From: CAYWQB01 sp964460785
GTDB lineage: Bacteria; Chlamydiota; Chlamydiia; Chlamydiales; CAYWQB01
Reading direction: 5' to 3'
DNA length: 64,000 bases
Assembly: GCA_964460785.1 (NCBI GenBank)
Contig: CAYWQB010000003.1
Location: forward strand, 124,001-188,000
The number at the start of each line of letters is the position of its first letter. Positions within the stretch are counted from its first letter, which is position 1. The notes below the pieces were generated by a model, which saw nothing but the letters and a program-made list of their open reading frames with translations, had not been told where the DNA came from and ran no database searches. Position numbers and translations under genes: made by a program. Of this stretch, positions 26,458 through 36,014 are shown one piece after another.

Positions 26458-27771
26458 TTAGAATGTGTAACTTACACGTCCTTCGAACTGAGAAAAGTTC
26501 CCCATTGTTCCAAGGTCTTTCTTAAGTGGCTTTGTTTTTTCGTAAACAAGCTTACCAGTCATTTCATTGGTGAATGCATAAGCACCTTCAATGATCCAAC
26601 CGCGGTAGTTACCAAATGAAGCTAAGACATCAGCTGCTGCATTTTCGAAGCTGCCGATAGAAGCGCTGTCGCCTCCGCCACGTCCAATTCCATTTGCATC
26701 CCAGAAAGGTCTAGACTGTGCTTCTGCACGCTCATAACGAACTTGTGCATACCAGTCACCTTCTTCTTTAAGTTGGCCAAGACGAGCACCAAGAGCCCAT
26801 GCTTTATTTTGTTTGCCAACACCAGGCTGAATGTCATTAAGAGACTTCGCTTTAGAGTTGTATAGGTATTCACCGAATACTTGTGCATTGTTCTGAAGAA
26901 CTTCAGGAGCGAATTCATAACCAACTTGGAATTGGTTGATGTGATATCCCCAGTACATTTCTTGCAAACGAGTCTTTTGCCCTGGAGTTAGGCTATCAAG
27001 ATCATGACGGTTGTTGATGTGGATGTCTGTGCCATTCTTGCTCCAGTTTGTGTAGGAGTAACGAGCATAAAGTCCAGTGTTCCATAGGTTCATGAAATCG
27101 AACTGTGCTACGTAACCAAAATGCTTGCTTTTTGCTTCAACAAGAATTGCTGCAGCACGAGCACCAAAATCAAACATGTTGCTGACATTCGTGATGTACT
27201 TTGTTGTCACACCATCCATCAAGCTTCCAAACTGTAGGTTGGAATCGAAAAGACGATCTAGTTGCTCACGTCCACCCATAACATTCCATGTAGAAACGCC
27301 ATCATCAAGGATGAAGTACCCAACGTTCGCTGCTTGGATATCAACTTGCGCTGCATTAACAGAACCTAGAGTAACGTTTTCAGAAACACCAGTTCCTTGT
27401 CCTACAAGACCAAGTCTGTTTTTAAAGCGAAGGCGCATATCAGCCCAAGCACGATCTGCACGAGCTTTGAAGTTGAGGTAAATTCTAGCTTCCAAAACAT
27501 TCTTAGCGCTCTGATTCGCACCACTTCCTACAAGAGAAGTCCCATCAGTTTGCTTTGCATTAAGGCGTAAGTACTTAACTTGTGCTTCACCATCTAGATT
27601 TAAGTTTGCTTTGTCATTAGTAACGACATGCTTAGACTGCATAAAACGCTCTAGCGCTTGCATTTGATCGCTTGTCAGTTCTCGCTCACGAGTTGTTTCA
27701 AAACCCTGTGAATAACCAACTGAGAACGATGCAACCATCAGTGCGGAAAAAATGTATTTCAGCATCTTCAT
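26458..27771 (-). CDS. Outer-membrane porin (cysteine-free)
   Basis: This is a 437-aa outer-membrane beta-barrel protein. It has a signal peptide (MKMLKYIFSALMVASFSVGYSQ, cleavage probably after YSQ or nearby) and alternating amphipathic strands such as 'EARIYLNFKARADRAWADMRLRF', 'NVGYFILDDGVSTWNVMGGREQL' and 'YVAQFDFMNLWNTGLYARY'. It ends in an aromatic-rich strand with C-terminal Phe (QFEGRVSYTF), the BAM recognition signal. I start it at ATG 27771, which has GGAG 7 bases upstream; the longer frame to 27840 adds residues that would precede the signal peptide. No cysteine is present in the mature protein, unlike chlamydial MOMP. It probably serves general small-solute uptake. Confidence 0.85.
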   Translation of the reverse strand: MKMLKYIFSALMVASFSVGYSQGFETTRERELTSDQMQALERFMQSKHVVTNDKANLNLDGEAQVKYLRLNAKQTDGTSLVGSGANQSAKNVLEARIYLNFKARADRAWADMRLRFKNRLGLVGQGTGVSENVTLGSVNAAQVDIQAANVGYFILDDGVSTWNVMGGREQLDRLFDSNLQFGSLMDGVTTKYITNVSNMFDFGARAAAILVEAKSKHFGYVAQFDFMNLWNTGLYARYSYTNWSKNGTDIHINNRHDLDSLTPGQKTRLQEMYWGYHINQFQVGYEFAPEVLQNNAQVFGEYLYNSKAKSLNDIQPGVGKQNKAWALGARLGQLKEEGDWYAQVRYERAEAQSRPFWDANGIGRGGGDSASIGSFENAAADVLASFGNYRGWIIEGAYAFTNEMTGKLVYEKTKPLKKDLGTMGNFSQFEGRVSYTF

Positions 27772-28011
27772 TTGTGCTCTCCAGTTTGTAAGAGAACTCA
27801 GGTATAAAACCCGAGCTGTTTTTAATAACCCTAACAGCATCCAATAAACTTTTCTTGGTATGCCTACTGCTCATATAAAAGATATTTTCTTTTTTTGAAA
27901 TGAGTAAAAAAGTAAAAACTCTAATTACTAAAAGAAAAAGCCTCTATACTTATTGAGCGGGCGAACGATATAGCAAAATGTCTGCATGTTTGTAAAGGGA
28001 ATTCAATGTGA

Positions 28012-30921
28012 CTATCCCCAGGTATACTCCTGAGGCTTCGCAAACACCCCCCAGGGGATTCCACAACTCTCGCGAAGGTAAGGAGCCCAGCTAAAAGAAA
28101 GCGGAAACCCCTCATTACCAATAAAATTCAGACACCAAAGCTCAAGCTGAGCAGTACCAGGGCTGACAACAAACCCCAGTAAATAGCGTGTCCAGTTTGA
28201 ATCAGCAAATAACATGGGCTCAGAAATAGCCAAACTGTGCTTTTGAAATGATGAATAAACAATCTGACTAATTGGCTTCTTTGAAAAATGCTTTCTATTA
28301 ATAAAACAAAAGATCCCACTTACAACCTCTTGTAGTTGCTTTGAAGACCACTTGGCAGAGTAACTGGCAGATTTGATCCACTCTCTAAGCACTCTCTGCG
28401 CTTCCTTAGCAGAGGCCTCCAGTGATAAGGCAACCTCTTCAATAATAGGTGATAGGTCTTTTTCAAGTTGATAGGTGGACCGCAGAGGCAAGCTTTCATA
28501 AAGAATTGAATCTAAGCGCGCTGCATTTAATCCCTTCGGTAAGGGAATTCTTTTTTGTACTCTTTCAAACCTCTCATGTAGCTCCATTGCTGTTACCTGC
28601 TGTGGCATGCGCGCAAATTCTTCGCGTAAAGGAAGAATAAGCTGAGGAGAAAATAGCTCTGCAAACTTAGTTAAAATCCACTCTCGATCGCCAGCATCTA
28701 GCCAAAGAGTCGCAAACTTTTTCCTAGGGGAGATGAATGCATCTCGAATATGAGTATAAGTAAAAATGTCTGATTCACAAGCATCGTGAAATACTTTAGA
28801 GATCCCTGGACAAAATAAAAAAGCGTGAGAAGGAGAGTACGCTAATATCTTTTTATGGGGGTTTTGATAGATAGACTGCGCAAACCCTCCCCCGGAAGTT
28901 TTCATGAGGTCTACATAAAAGGTTAGAAGTTCTATCTCTCCATCAATTACCTTTTCTTTTTTTGTTGGAGCTCCTTCTAACCCATAATAGCACTGAATCA
29001 TATGGTTGAAAGATCCCCCTGAAACATAAGCCCAAGGCTTTGCTGAAAGAGAGTCTAAGTGCTCCATCGGATCATGGACAAAACTCCCTCCGTGCTGACT
29101 TGCTACACGATATAGAGCCTGCTCAAGAAATTCATCCGTACGAATATATTGTACAATCAGTGTGATTAATTGGCTGACTTCACGATCTAGCCCCTCAAAA
29201 ACCTCATGATGAACAATTTCATGCTCTGTAAGGATGAAAAAGTCACATAACGAAGAAATAAACTGCTCTTTAGAATAAATTAACTTCCATTGATCTGGAT
29301 GAGGCCTTCCAAATTTAAAAAGCAGGCGAAATCCAGCAGGACTATCATCATAGATCGCTTGCCGCTGAATATCTTTCATATCTGGATCATAAACCTCTTG
29401 AAAATAGCGAGGGAATAACTTGATATATTGCTCCATAAGCTGAGGCAATAGGTTAGCTACACGCTGTGACTTCTGCTCTGTGGCACGGAAATCTTTTTCT
29501 ACAAGGTCAAGCTTCCCATTCAGTCTCTCTAGCTCTATCTTAAGCCACTTTGCATCCTCTTCTGTTCTTGCACGGTCAAGCCTAGCCCTTTGGTAAGACA
29601 CATGACTAGCCGCAATATCATACTCTTCGCGCAGTTGATCTAAATCTTGATTAAGCTCCTCTAACACCTTCATCAGCTGTGTCTCAACACAAGCTGAAAT
29701 CCCCCCTTGGGCATCTGAGCCTATTCCCAAGCTCGTGAATAAGTTCCACTGAGCAAAATCTTCATGAGCCTCTGCAAAAGAAGCTAGTGTATATTCCCAA
29801 CACTTCAATAGAGGATTTTCACTCAGGGAAAGAAAGGCCAGTTTTGCAGACTCCATAGCCTTTTTATATGCATAGTATTCCTTAGAAGAAGTCCCCTTAG
29901 AAAAAATAGCTCCTTCTTTCCAAGACAGTTTTTCTTCTTGAGCCATTTCAGCGACTTTGTCTTTAGTAAGAGAGAATTTTCCAAGAAGGATGCATGTAAA
30001 AATTTCTCTTGCTGTGGTAAAGGTGTGTGTTTTATCTCCCAAAATTTTTTGAAGAGCCAAAGCAAAAACATGTCTAGCTTCTGCAATGCGCTTGGCATGT
30101 TTTTTTGATGTTAGAAGGCCTGACTCATCAAGAGCAAAAGAAAGCCCGGGATGAAGGTGCAAGAATGTTTGCTTTTCCACGAGGAAAGGTTTGTCCCAAT
30201 CTCCACTTCCCCACTTCACATTAAAGGGAACGGAATAAGAGACTCCTCGTACAACTCTCTCCAAACTAGACGTTTCAAGCAGTCGCTTTAAGTCCTCTAT
30301 CATCAACCCCAGTTGTTCCGACTGGATTAAAATAGCTGGTGCTGTAGCAAAGCAAGAGCCAACACTTTGGCGAAGATAAGTGAGGAGAGCACAAAGCACA
30401 GCTTGGCGCACTTTCGATATATCAATAGGATCTTTTGCAGAAAGACGCAAAGTTTGTCGAATAATCTCCCTCACTGTGGAAGATTGTAAAAGAGGAGAAA
30501 TAGACTCCAACTTCCTTACCAGCATCGGATCTTCTTTTAGCTGTTTTAGCACAGAAAGAATATGCTTTTGCCGGGGAATATCATCTTCTCGACCAGGGCC
30601 AATAGGAAATAAATTTTCTTCCATAAACGCAACTAGGCTGGTCAAAAGATCAAGCTTTAACCGCCCTGTCTCATCGATCAGAAATAAAGATAACTTTCTA
30701 GCTCTTAGAATATTGCGAACAATTACTCCATCCTGCAACTCGAGTAAAGACAACTGCTTTGAAAGAGCTGGGTAGTCCTCTATACAAGCTCGTTTTGCTT
30801 CATCTTTAGTTGATGAGGTAACCTCTCCACTCACAAGCTTTGTAACTTCATCAAAAAACTGATTGGTACCAAAAAAGTGGTCTATAGGCTCTGGATCCTT
30901 TGGAGACACTCCCATCCTCAT
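28012..30921 (-). CDS. Large conserved-looking protein of unknown function with papain-like motif
   Basis: This 969-aa soluble protein has no signal peptide or membrane segment, and I do not recognise it. The N-terminal ~180 residues are helical. Cys190 sits in 'SVGSCFATAPAILIQ', similar to the catalytic 'GSCWAF' helix of papain-family (C1) peptidases. His699 in 'YSPSHAFLF' and Asp742/Asp745 in 'LWLDAGDREW' could complete a Cys-His-Asp set. A coiled coil lies at about 440-500. Cys-His distance is much longer than in papain. It stands divergent from thrS. A protease or other papain-fold enzyme is possible, not shown. Confidence 0.78.
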   Translation of the reverse strand: MRMGVSPKDPEPIDHFFGTNQFFDEVTKLVSGEVTSSTKDEAKRACIEDYPALSKQLSLLELQDGVIVRNILRARKLSLFLIDETGRLKLDLLTSLVAFMEENLFPIGPGREDDIPRQKHILSVLKQLKEDPMLVRKLESISPLLQSSTVREIIRQTLRLSAKDPIDISKVRQAVLCALLTYLRQSVGSCFATAPAILIQSEQLGLMIEDLKRLLETSSLERVVRGVSYSVPFNVKWGSGDWDKPFLVEKQTFLHLHPGLSFALDESGLLTSKKHAKRIAEARHVFALALQKILGDKTHTFTTAREIFTCILLGKFSLTKDKVAEMAQEEKLSWKEGAIFSKGTSSKEYYAYKKAMESAKLAFLSLSENPLLKCWEYTLASFAEAHEDFAQWNLFTSLGIGSDAQGGISACVETQLMKVLEELNQDLDQLREEYDIAASHVSYQRARLDRARTEEDAKWLKIELERLNGKLDLVEKDFRATEQKSQRVANLLPQLMEQYIKLFPRYFQEVYDPDMKDIQRQAIYDDSPAGFRLLFKFGRPHPDQWKLIYSKEQFISSLCDFFILTEHEIVHHEVFEGLDREVSQLITLIVQYIRTDEFLEQALYRVASQHGGSFVHDPMEHLDSLSAKPWAYVSGGSFNHMIQCYYGLEGAPTKKEKVIDGEIELLTFYVDLMKTSGGGFAQSIYQNPHKKILAYSPSHAFLFCPGISKVFHDACESDIFTYTHIRDAFISPRKKFATLWLDAGDREWILTKFAELFSPQLILPLREEFARMPQQVTAMELHERFERVQKRIPLPKGLNAARLDSILYESLPLRSTYQLEKDLSPIIEEVALSLEASAKEAQRVLREWIKSASYSAKWSSKQLQEVVSGIFCFINRKHFSKKPISQIVYSSFQKHSLAISEPMLFADSNWTRYLLGFVVSPGTAQLELWCLNFIGNEGFPLSFSWAPYLRESCGIPWGVFAKPQEYTWG

Positions 30922-31053
30922 TCGTTCGCTCTTCCCTATAGACTAGTATGCATCCAGTGATCTGTCACCTATTTTGTCTACAAAACATCTTTTCTTCATT
31001 CAATCAATCCATTAACATATTTTTCTCAGAATTAGGCCTCTTGAGGAAAAAGC

Positions 31054-32979
31054 ATGAAGATTCAGTTGATTGGCGAAGGCGAAAAAGAACTCTCGGAAAA
31101 AGCAAATGGATATGACCTTTTTGTAGAGCTTAATCAAACAGCTCCAGACCGATCTATTGGGCTTTCTGTAAATGGGCAAGTTGTTGATTTATCGACTCCT
31201 TTTTCAGAGGGAGACGAAGTAGAAATTTTAGACTTTTCTGACCCAAGAGGAAAAGAGATTTTTTGGCATACATCTGCTCATGTGCTAGCCCAAGCGGTTC
31301 TCCGACTATGGCCCGATGCAAAGCCAACAATTGGACCTCCAATTGAATCGGGGTTTTACTATGACTTTGCCAACCTTTCAATTTCTGATGGTGACTTTGC
31401 CAAGATCGAAAAAGAAGTAAAAAAAATTATCAAGGAGAATCATGCTCCGAAAAGAGGAGTCTACTCCTCTAAGCAACAAGCCTCCGAAGCATTTGCACAT
31501 AACTCTTACAAAAAAGAGTTAATAGAAGGGATGGAGGCGGGAAGTGAAATTTCCTACTACACACAAGGAGAGTTCACAGACCTTTGCCGGGGGCCTCACC
31601 TTCCAAAGCTTGGAAAGATTAAAGCATTCAAAATTATGAAAACCTCTGGTGCTTACTGGCGGGGGGACTCTGATCGTGAAATGCTGACTCGTATTTATGC
31701 CATCTCCTTTCCCGATAAAACCTTGCTCAAAGATTACCTGCACTTTTTAGAAGAGGCAAAAAGAAGAGATCATAAAATCTTAGGACCAAAACATGGCTTA
31801 TTCAGCTTAAAAGAAGAAGCTCCTGGTATGCCTTTTTTTCATCCTAAAGGCATGATCCTATGGGATAGCTTACTTGCTTTTTGGCGAGAGCTACATACAG
31901 AAGCGGGCTACATTGAAATTAAAACCCCTTCTCTCCTCACTAGAGGACTTTGGGAACGGTCAGGTCATTGGGATCACTACCGTGAAAACATGTATACCAC
32001 AGAAATTGAAGAGCGAGCCTTTGCTCTAAAGCCCATGAACTGCCCTGGGTGTATGCTCTACTATCAGTCAGATGTACATAGCTACCGCGAGTTCCCGCTC
32101 CGCATTGCAGAAATTGGGAATGTACACCGCTATGAACCTTCTGGAGCTTTATCTGGACTATTTAGAGTCCGAAGCTTTCACCAAGATGATGCGCATATTT
32201 TCATGCGTCCACAGGATATTGAAGCAGAAGTCCTACGTGTTTTAGAGCTTGGAAAAAAAATCTATGAAACCTTTGGCTTAAACTACTACTGTGCGCTTTC
32301 CACTCGACCTGAGAAAGATACAATTGGTACAGATGAAGACTGGGAGTTTTCTACTAACGCGCTGCGCTCAGCTCTAGACCGTTTTGGAGCCTCTTATGAA
32401 ATTAAAGAGGGAGATGGAGCGTTCTACGGGCCAAAAATCGACCTCCATATTGAAGACTGCTTAAAGAGAAGTTGGCAAATTGGCACGATTCAACTTGATA
32501 TGGCCCTTCCTGAGCGCTTTGATATTGAGTATGTTGATCAAGATGGCGTACGTAAGCGCCCTGTGGTTATCCATCGTGCTCTTTTAGGCTCTTTTGAGCG
32601 ATTCATTGGCCAACTCATCGAACACTATGCTTGCCGTTTTCCTCTATGGATTAGCCCCGAGCCTATAGCAATTCTTCCTGTTGCAGACCGCCACCTCGAG
32701 TATGCAGAAGAAATTGCCCAAGCCATCCGCAAGCATAAAATCCCATGTAAGATTGATCATTCACATGAATCCATCAGCAAAAAAGTGCGAGAGGCTCAGC
32801 TAAGACAAACAAACTACATGATTACAGTTGGTGATCGTGAAGTGGAAGGTCGCACTCTCTCTCTACGCACAAGGGACAATGAAGTCTTTCCAGAACAAAA
32901 GCTGGAGGACTTTATCCAAGCTGTTTGTCAAGAGCGGGCAGAGCGCAAGCAGCAAAGCCCCTATACAAAAAGCTCTTAA
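31054..32979 (+). CDS. thrS: Threonyl-tRNA synthetase
   Basis: This is a 641-aa class II synthetase that charges tRNA-Thr. Domain order is a TGS domain (about residues 1-62), the editing domain beginning 'FWHTSAHVLAQAVLRLWPDAKPTIGPP', then the catalytic core. Motif 2 is in 'EIGNVHRYEPSGALSGLFRVRSFHQDDAHIF'. Zinc ligands are the Cys of 'MNCPGCM', the His of 'QDDAH' and the His of 'VIHRALLG', which is also motif 3. An anticodon-binding domain forms the last ~100 residues. Length is normal. The next gene, parA, is 47 bases downstream. Confidence 0.97.
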   Translation: MKIQLIGEGEKELSEKANGYDLFVELNQTAPDRSIGLSVNGQVVDLSTPFSEGDEVEILDFSDPRGKEIFWHTSAHVLAQAVLRLWPDAKPTIGPPIESGFYYDFANLSISDGDFAKIEKEVKKIIKENHAPKRGVYSSKQQASEAFAHNSYKKELIEGMEAGSEISYYTQGEFTDLCRGPHLPKLGKIKAFKIMKTSGAYWRGDSDREMLTRIYAISFPDKTLLKDYLHFLEEAKRRDHKILGPKHGLFSLKEEAPGMPFFHPKGMILWDSLLAFWRELHTEAGYIEIKTPSLLTRGLWERSGHWDHYRENMYTTEIEERAFALKPMNCPGCMLYYQSDVHSYREFPLRIAEIGNVHRYEPSGALSGLFRVRSFHQDDAHIFMRPQDIEAEVLRVLELGKKIYETFGLNYYCALSTRPEKDTIGTDEDWEFSTNALRSALDRFGASYEIKEGDGAFYGPKIDLHIEDCLKRSWQIGTIQLDMALPERFDIEYVDQDGVRKRPVVIHRALLGSFERFIGQLIEHYACRFPLWISPEPIAILPVADRHLEYAEEIAQAIRKHKIPCKIDHSHESISKKVREAQLRQTNYMITVGDREVEGRTLSLRTRDNEVFPEQKLEDFIQAVCQERAERKQQSPYTKSS

Positions 32980-33026
32980 TTCCCTATATGATCGGTGGCA
33001 GTTTTGTTTAGTGAGGCCTAAAGAAT

Positions 33027-33806
33027 ATGAGCATCTTATCTGTCAGTAGCTTCAAAGGAGGGACCGCAAAAACCTCCACAGCTTTGCATATCGGAGCCGC
33101 ATTAGCCCTTTACCATAAGGCGCGAGTGCTACTTGTCGACTTCGATGCGCAAGCTAACCTAACAACAGGCCTTGGCCTTGATCCAGACCAAAATGATAGC
33201 TTAGCACCTGTTCTTCAAGGAACAAAGCGGGTAGAAGAGGTAATCCTTCCCACCAACATCAAAAATTTAGATGTGATCCCAGCAGACACCTGGCTAGAGC
33301 GCGTTGAGGTATCTGGTAACTTAGCTTCTGACCGTTACTCCCATGAACGCCTTAAGGAAGTGTTAAAGCCTCTATCTTATGACTATATCCTCGTTGATAC
33401 ACCTCCCTCTTTATGCTGGCTAACAGAGTCAGCCCTAATTGCGGCAGACTACTCTGTGGTTTGTGCCACACCAGAATTCTATAGTATCAAGGGTCTAGAA
33501 CGCCTTGCAGAGTTCATTCGAACCATTGGCCTAAGGCATCCGATACAAGTTTTAGGTGTTGTACTTTCCTTTTGGAACCCAAGAGGAAAAACCAACCAAG
33601 CTTTCTTGCAGGTCGTGGAGCGTACCTTCCCTGACAAAGTCTTTGCTAGCAAAATACGCAGAGATATTGCTGTCTCGGAAGCATCTATTCACGGAAAACC
33701 CGTCTATCAAAGCTCCCCTAAGAGCCGAGCAGCTGAAGATTATCGCTCTTTGGTGGGAGAAATGCTCGGGCGCATGCAAGAATGTCAAACCGCTTTACAG
33801 AGGTAG
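33027..33806 (+). CDS. parA: ParA/MinD-family ATPase
   Basis: This is a 259-aa deviant Walker ATPase. The Walker A is KGGTAKTS (residues 10-17) with the signature lysine, and the Walker B region is 'YDYILVDTPPSLCWLTESAL'. Such proteins position DNA or protein cargo by ATP-dependent dimer cycling on the nucleoid. The downstream neighbour, 6 bases away, resembles plasmid protein pGP6-D. In C. trachomatis the thrS-ParA-pGP6-D-like order (CT581-583, from memory) is the same, and the chlamydial plasmid carries a ParA (pGP5-D) next to pGP6-D. No parB or parS is visible. Cargo unknown. Confidence 0.92.
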   Translation: MSILSVSSFKGGTAKTSTALHIGAALALYHKARVLLVDFDAQANLTTGLGLDPDQNDSLAPVLQGTKRVEEVILPTNIKNLDVIPADTWLERVEVSGNLASDRYSHERLKEVLKPLSYDYILVDTPPSLCWLTESALIAADYSVVCATPEFYSIKGLERLAEFIRTIGLRHPIQVLGVVLSFWNPRGKTNQAFLQVVERTFPDKVFASKIRRDIAVSEASIHGKPVYQSSPKSRAAEDYRSLVGEMLGRMQECQTALQR

Positions 33807-33812
33807 GCAAGA

Positions 33813-34544
33813 ATGAGCAAACTAAACTCTCTTCTCAGTGAGCGCCTCCAAAATAAGGAACGCCCATCCAAAATGACCGACCTAGCCAAAAGAAGCTCTG
33901 AAGGCTCTTTAACGAGCTTTTCAGGTGTCTTTGGATCTGTCAAACTAAGTGATGAAGAGAAAGAAAGCCTTCAAGATCTGCTTGAAAGCTATGGGAAAGA
34001 AAGTTGTGATATCACGAAAGACCTACGGGCACTATCAAATATCACTTCTGAAATCAAAGCGATCAATAATCAAGCTGCTCTTTTACATGGGGAAAGAATC
34101 AAGCAAGCGCAAACTTTACTCAAAGCATACCAAGAAGGAGCCTTTACAGCTTGGCTTCTTCGAACTTATGGAAATAGGCAAACCCCCTATAATCTTTTGC
34201 AGTATTTTGAATTGCACCGAGCACTCCCCTCCGAGCTTCAGGCGATTGTCGAGTCGATGCCAAGGCAAGCTGTGTACACCCTAGCAAGTCGAGAAGGAAG
34301 TTTAGAAGATAAGATTGCCATCCTCACAAACTACCAAGGCCAAAGTAAAAAAGAGCTCCTATTACTTATCCGAGAAGCTTTTCCTTTAAAGGAGAATGAT
34401 AAAAGGAAAAGCGATGAGAAAGCGACAGCTATACGCGGGCTTTTTCAGCATGTTGAAACATTACGCAAGCGCAAGCATCGCTTTACAGAAAAAGATAAGG
34501 AAATGATCCGCTCTTTACTTGAGGAGCTCCAACAGTACCTATGA
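33813..34544 (+). CDS. pGP6-D-like protein (chlamydial plasmid protein relative)
   Basis: This 243-aa charged, helical, soluble protein matches in layout and sequence feel the chlamydial virulence-plasmid protein pGP6-D and its chromosomal relative CT583. The central stretch 'AFTAWLLRTYGNRQTPYNLLQYFELHRALP' and 'AVYTLASREGSLEDKIAIL' is the conserved part. Its function is unknown; co-occurrence with a ParA suggests a DNA-binding or ParB-like partner. It begins 6 bases after parA and ends overlapping the purB start (ATGA). Confidence 0.82.
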   Translation: MSKLNSLLSERLQNKERPSKMTDLAKRSSEGSLTSFSGVFGSVKLSDEEKESLQDLLESYGKESCDITKDLRALSNITSEIKAINNQAALLHGERIKQAQTLLKAYQEGAFTAWLLRTYGNRQTPYNLLQYFELHRALPSELQAIVESMPRQAVYTLASREGSLEDKIAILTNYQGQSKKELLLLIREAFPLKENDKRKSDEKATAIRGLFQHVETLRKRKHRFTEKDKEMIRSLLEELQQYL

Positions 34545-35950
34545 CCAGTTACAGCTCTCCCCTAGTTGATCGTTATGCGAGTCCAGAAATGCTCGCTATT
34601 TTTTCTCCAGACAAGCGGTATACCGTATGGCGACAACTTTGGATTGAACTCGCCAAAGCTGAGCACACAGCTGGCCTCCCCATCTCAGAGGAAATGCTTC
34701 AAGAGATGGAAAAGCACAAGTCAACCTTTCATTGGGACACCATTGCGAGCTACGAAAAAAAGCTAAAGCATGATGTGATGGCCCATGTCCACGCGTATGG
34801 AGATTTATGCCCCAGCGCAAAGCGTATCATTCACTTAGGGGCCACTTCCTGCTATGTCACAGATAACGCAGACTTAATTTTACTGAAAGAAGCCATAGCT
34901 CTATTGCTTAGCAAGCTAAAGGCTGTTCTTAGTGGCTGGGCAGAAAAAGCAGAAACTCTTAAAACAAGTCTTTGCCTTGCCTATACACATTTCCAACCAG
35001 CACAACCCACCACCATGGGCAAGCGTTTATGCCTTTGGTTACAGGACTTACTTTGGGATGCCCAGGCCTTACAGGCGACTCTCCAAAATCTGCCCTTTTT
35101 AGGTCTAAAGGGAACCACTGGGACTCAAGCTTCTTTTCTTACTCTTCTTGAGACAGAAGAGCGAGTTGAAGCAATTGATCAGCAAGTAGCTAAAGCATTT
35201 GGCTTTCATCATATTCTTTCTATTACAGGACAAACATATCCAAGAAAATTGGATACGCAAATTCTCCAAGTACTAAGCGGATTAGGAGCCTCTTGTCATA
35301 AGCTAGGAACCGATATACGACTTCTCTCTCATACAGGGGAAGCAACAGAGGGTTTTGATAAGGGCCAGGTAGGATCTTCTGCAATGCCCTACAAAAAAAA
35401 CCCTACGCGCTCTGAAAGGCTTTGCTCGATTGCAAGACTCCTTATGTCCTCTGTCAATACAGCCCTTCACACAGCATCAACTCAATGGCTGGAAAGAAGC
35501 TTGGACGACTCTGCAGCAAGGCGTATGCTCTTGCCTGAAAGCTTTTTATTATGTGATGCTCTCATCAACTTGTTAGGACACTTAGCCTCCCATTTTTCTT
35601 TCAACTCATCTATGAGTGAGCAAAAACTCCAGGCACATCTTCCTCTGCTTGTCACAGAAAATATCCTAATGAAAAGTGTCCAACGAGGAGGAGATAGACA
35701 GGTTTTACATGAAAAACTAAAACAGCTTTGCCATGAAGCTTCACCTCTAGACTTTCAGACCCTCAAACAGGCAATTGGGCAAGATCAAGCATTTGCGGTA
35801 ACAGCAGAAGAAATTGAGCAACTAGCAAAACCTGACGCTCTATGGGGACGATCCCCCCAGCAAGTAGATACCTTTCTGCGTGAGGAGCTACAGCCTTTCC
35901 TATTCTCCCTTGAAGGCCCTGCAACCTCCCCTCCTCAAACATATATTTAA
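34541..35950 (+). CDS. purB: Adenylosuccinate lyase
   Basis: This is a 469-aa enzyme of the fumarase/aspartase superfamily. The signature 'GQVGSSAMPYKKNPTRSERL' carries the catalytic serine loop, and 'HLGATSCYVTDNADL' and 'AYTHFQPAQPTTMGKR' (with the catalytic His) are further active-site blocks. PurB acts in de novo purine synthesis and converts adenylosuccinate to AMP plus fumarate. No purA or other pur gene is in the window, so a salvage IMP-to-AMP route is a likely role. The start overlaps the preceding stop, so it is co-transcribed with the parA pair. Confidence 0.93.
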   Translation: MTSYSSPLVDRYASPEMLAIFSPDKRYTVWRQLWIELAKAEHTAGLPISEEMLQEMEKHKSTFHWDTIASYEKKLKHDVMAHVHAYGDLCPSAKRIIHLGATSCYVTDNADLILLKEAIALLLSKLKAVLSGWAEKAETLKTSLCLAYTHFQPAQPTTMGKRLCLWLQDLLWDAQALQATLQNLPFLGLKGTTGTQASFLTLLETEERVEAIDQQVAKAFGFHHILSITGQTYPRKLDTQILQVLSGLGASCHKLGTDIRLLSHTGEATEGFDKGQVGSSAMPYKKNPTRSERLCSIARLLMSSVNTALHTASTQWLERSLDDSAARRMLLPESFLLCDALINLLGHLASHFSFNSSMSEQKLQAHLPLLVTENILMKSVQRGGDRQVLHEKLKQLCHEASPLDFQTLKQAIGQDQAFAVTAEEIEQLAKPDALWGRSPQQVDTFLREELQPFLFSLEGPATSPPQTYI

Positions 35951-36014
35951 AATTTCATTGATAATTAATTCTTACACTTCCTAGCATCCCAACATGCCCT
36001 AAATGAAGTAGGTA

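Noticed and set aside
26458..27840. Longer porin reading frame starting at 27840
   Set aside because: The 23 extra residues would precede the signal peptide, and the ATG at 27771 has a well-placed GGAG.
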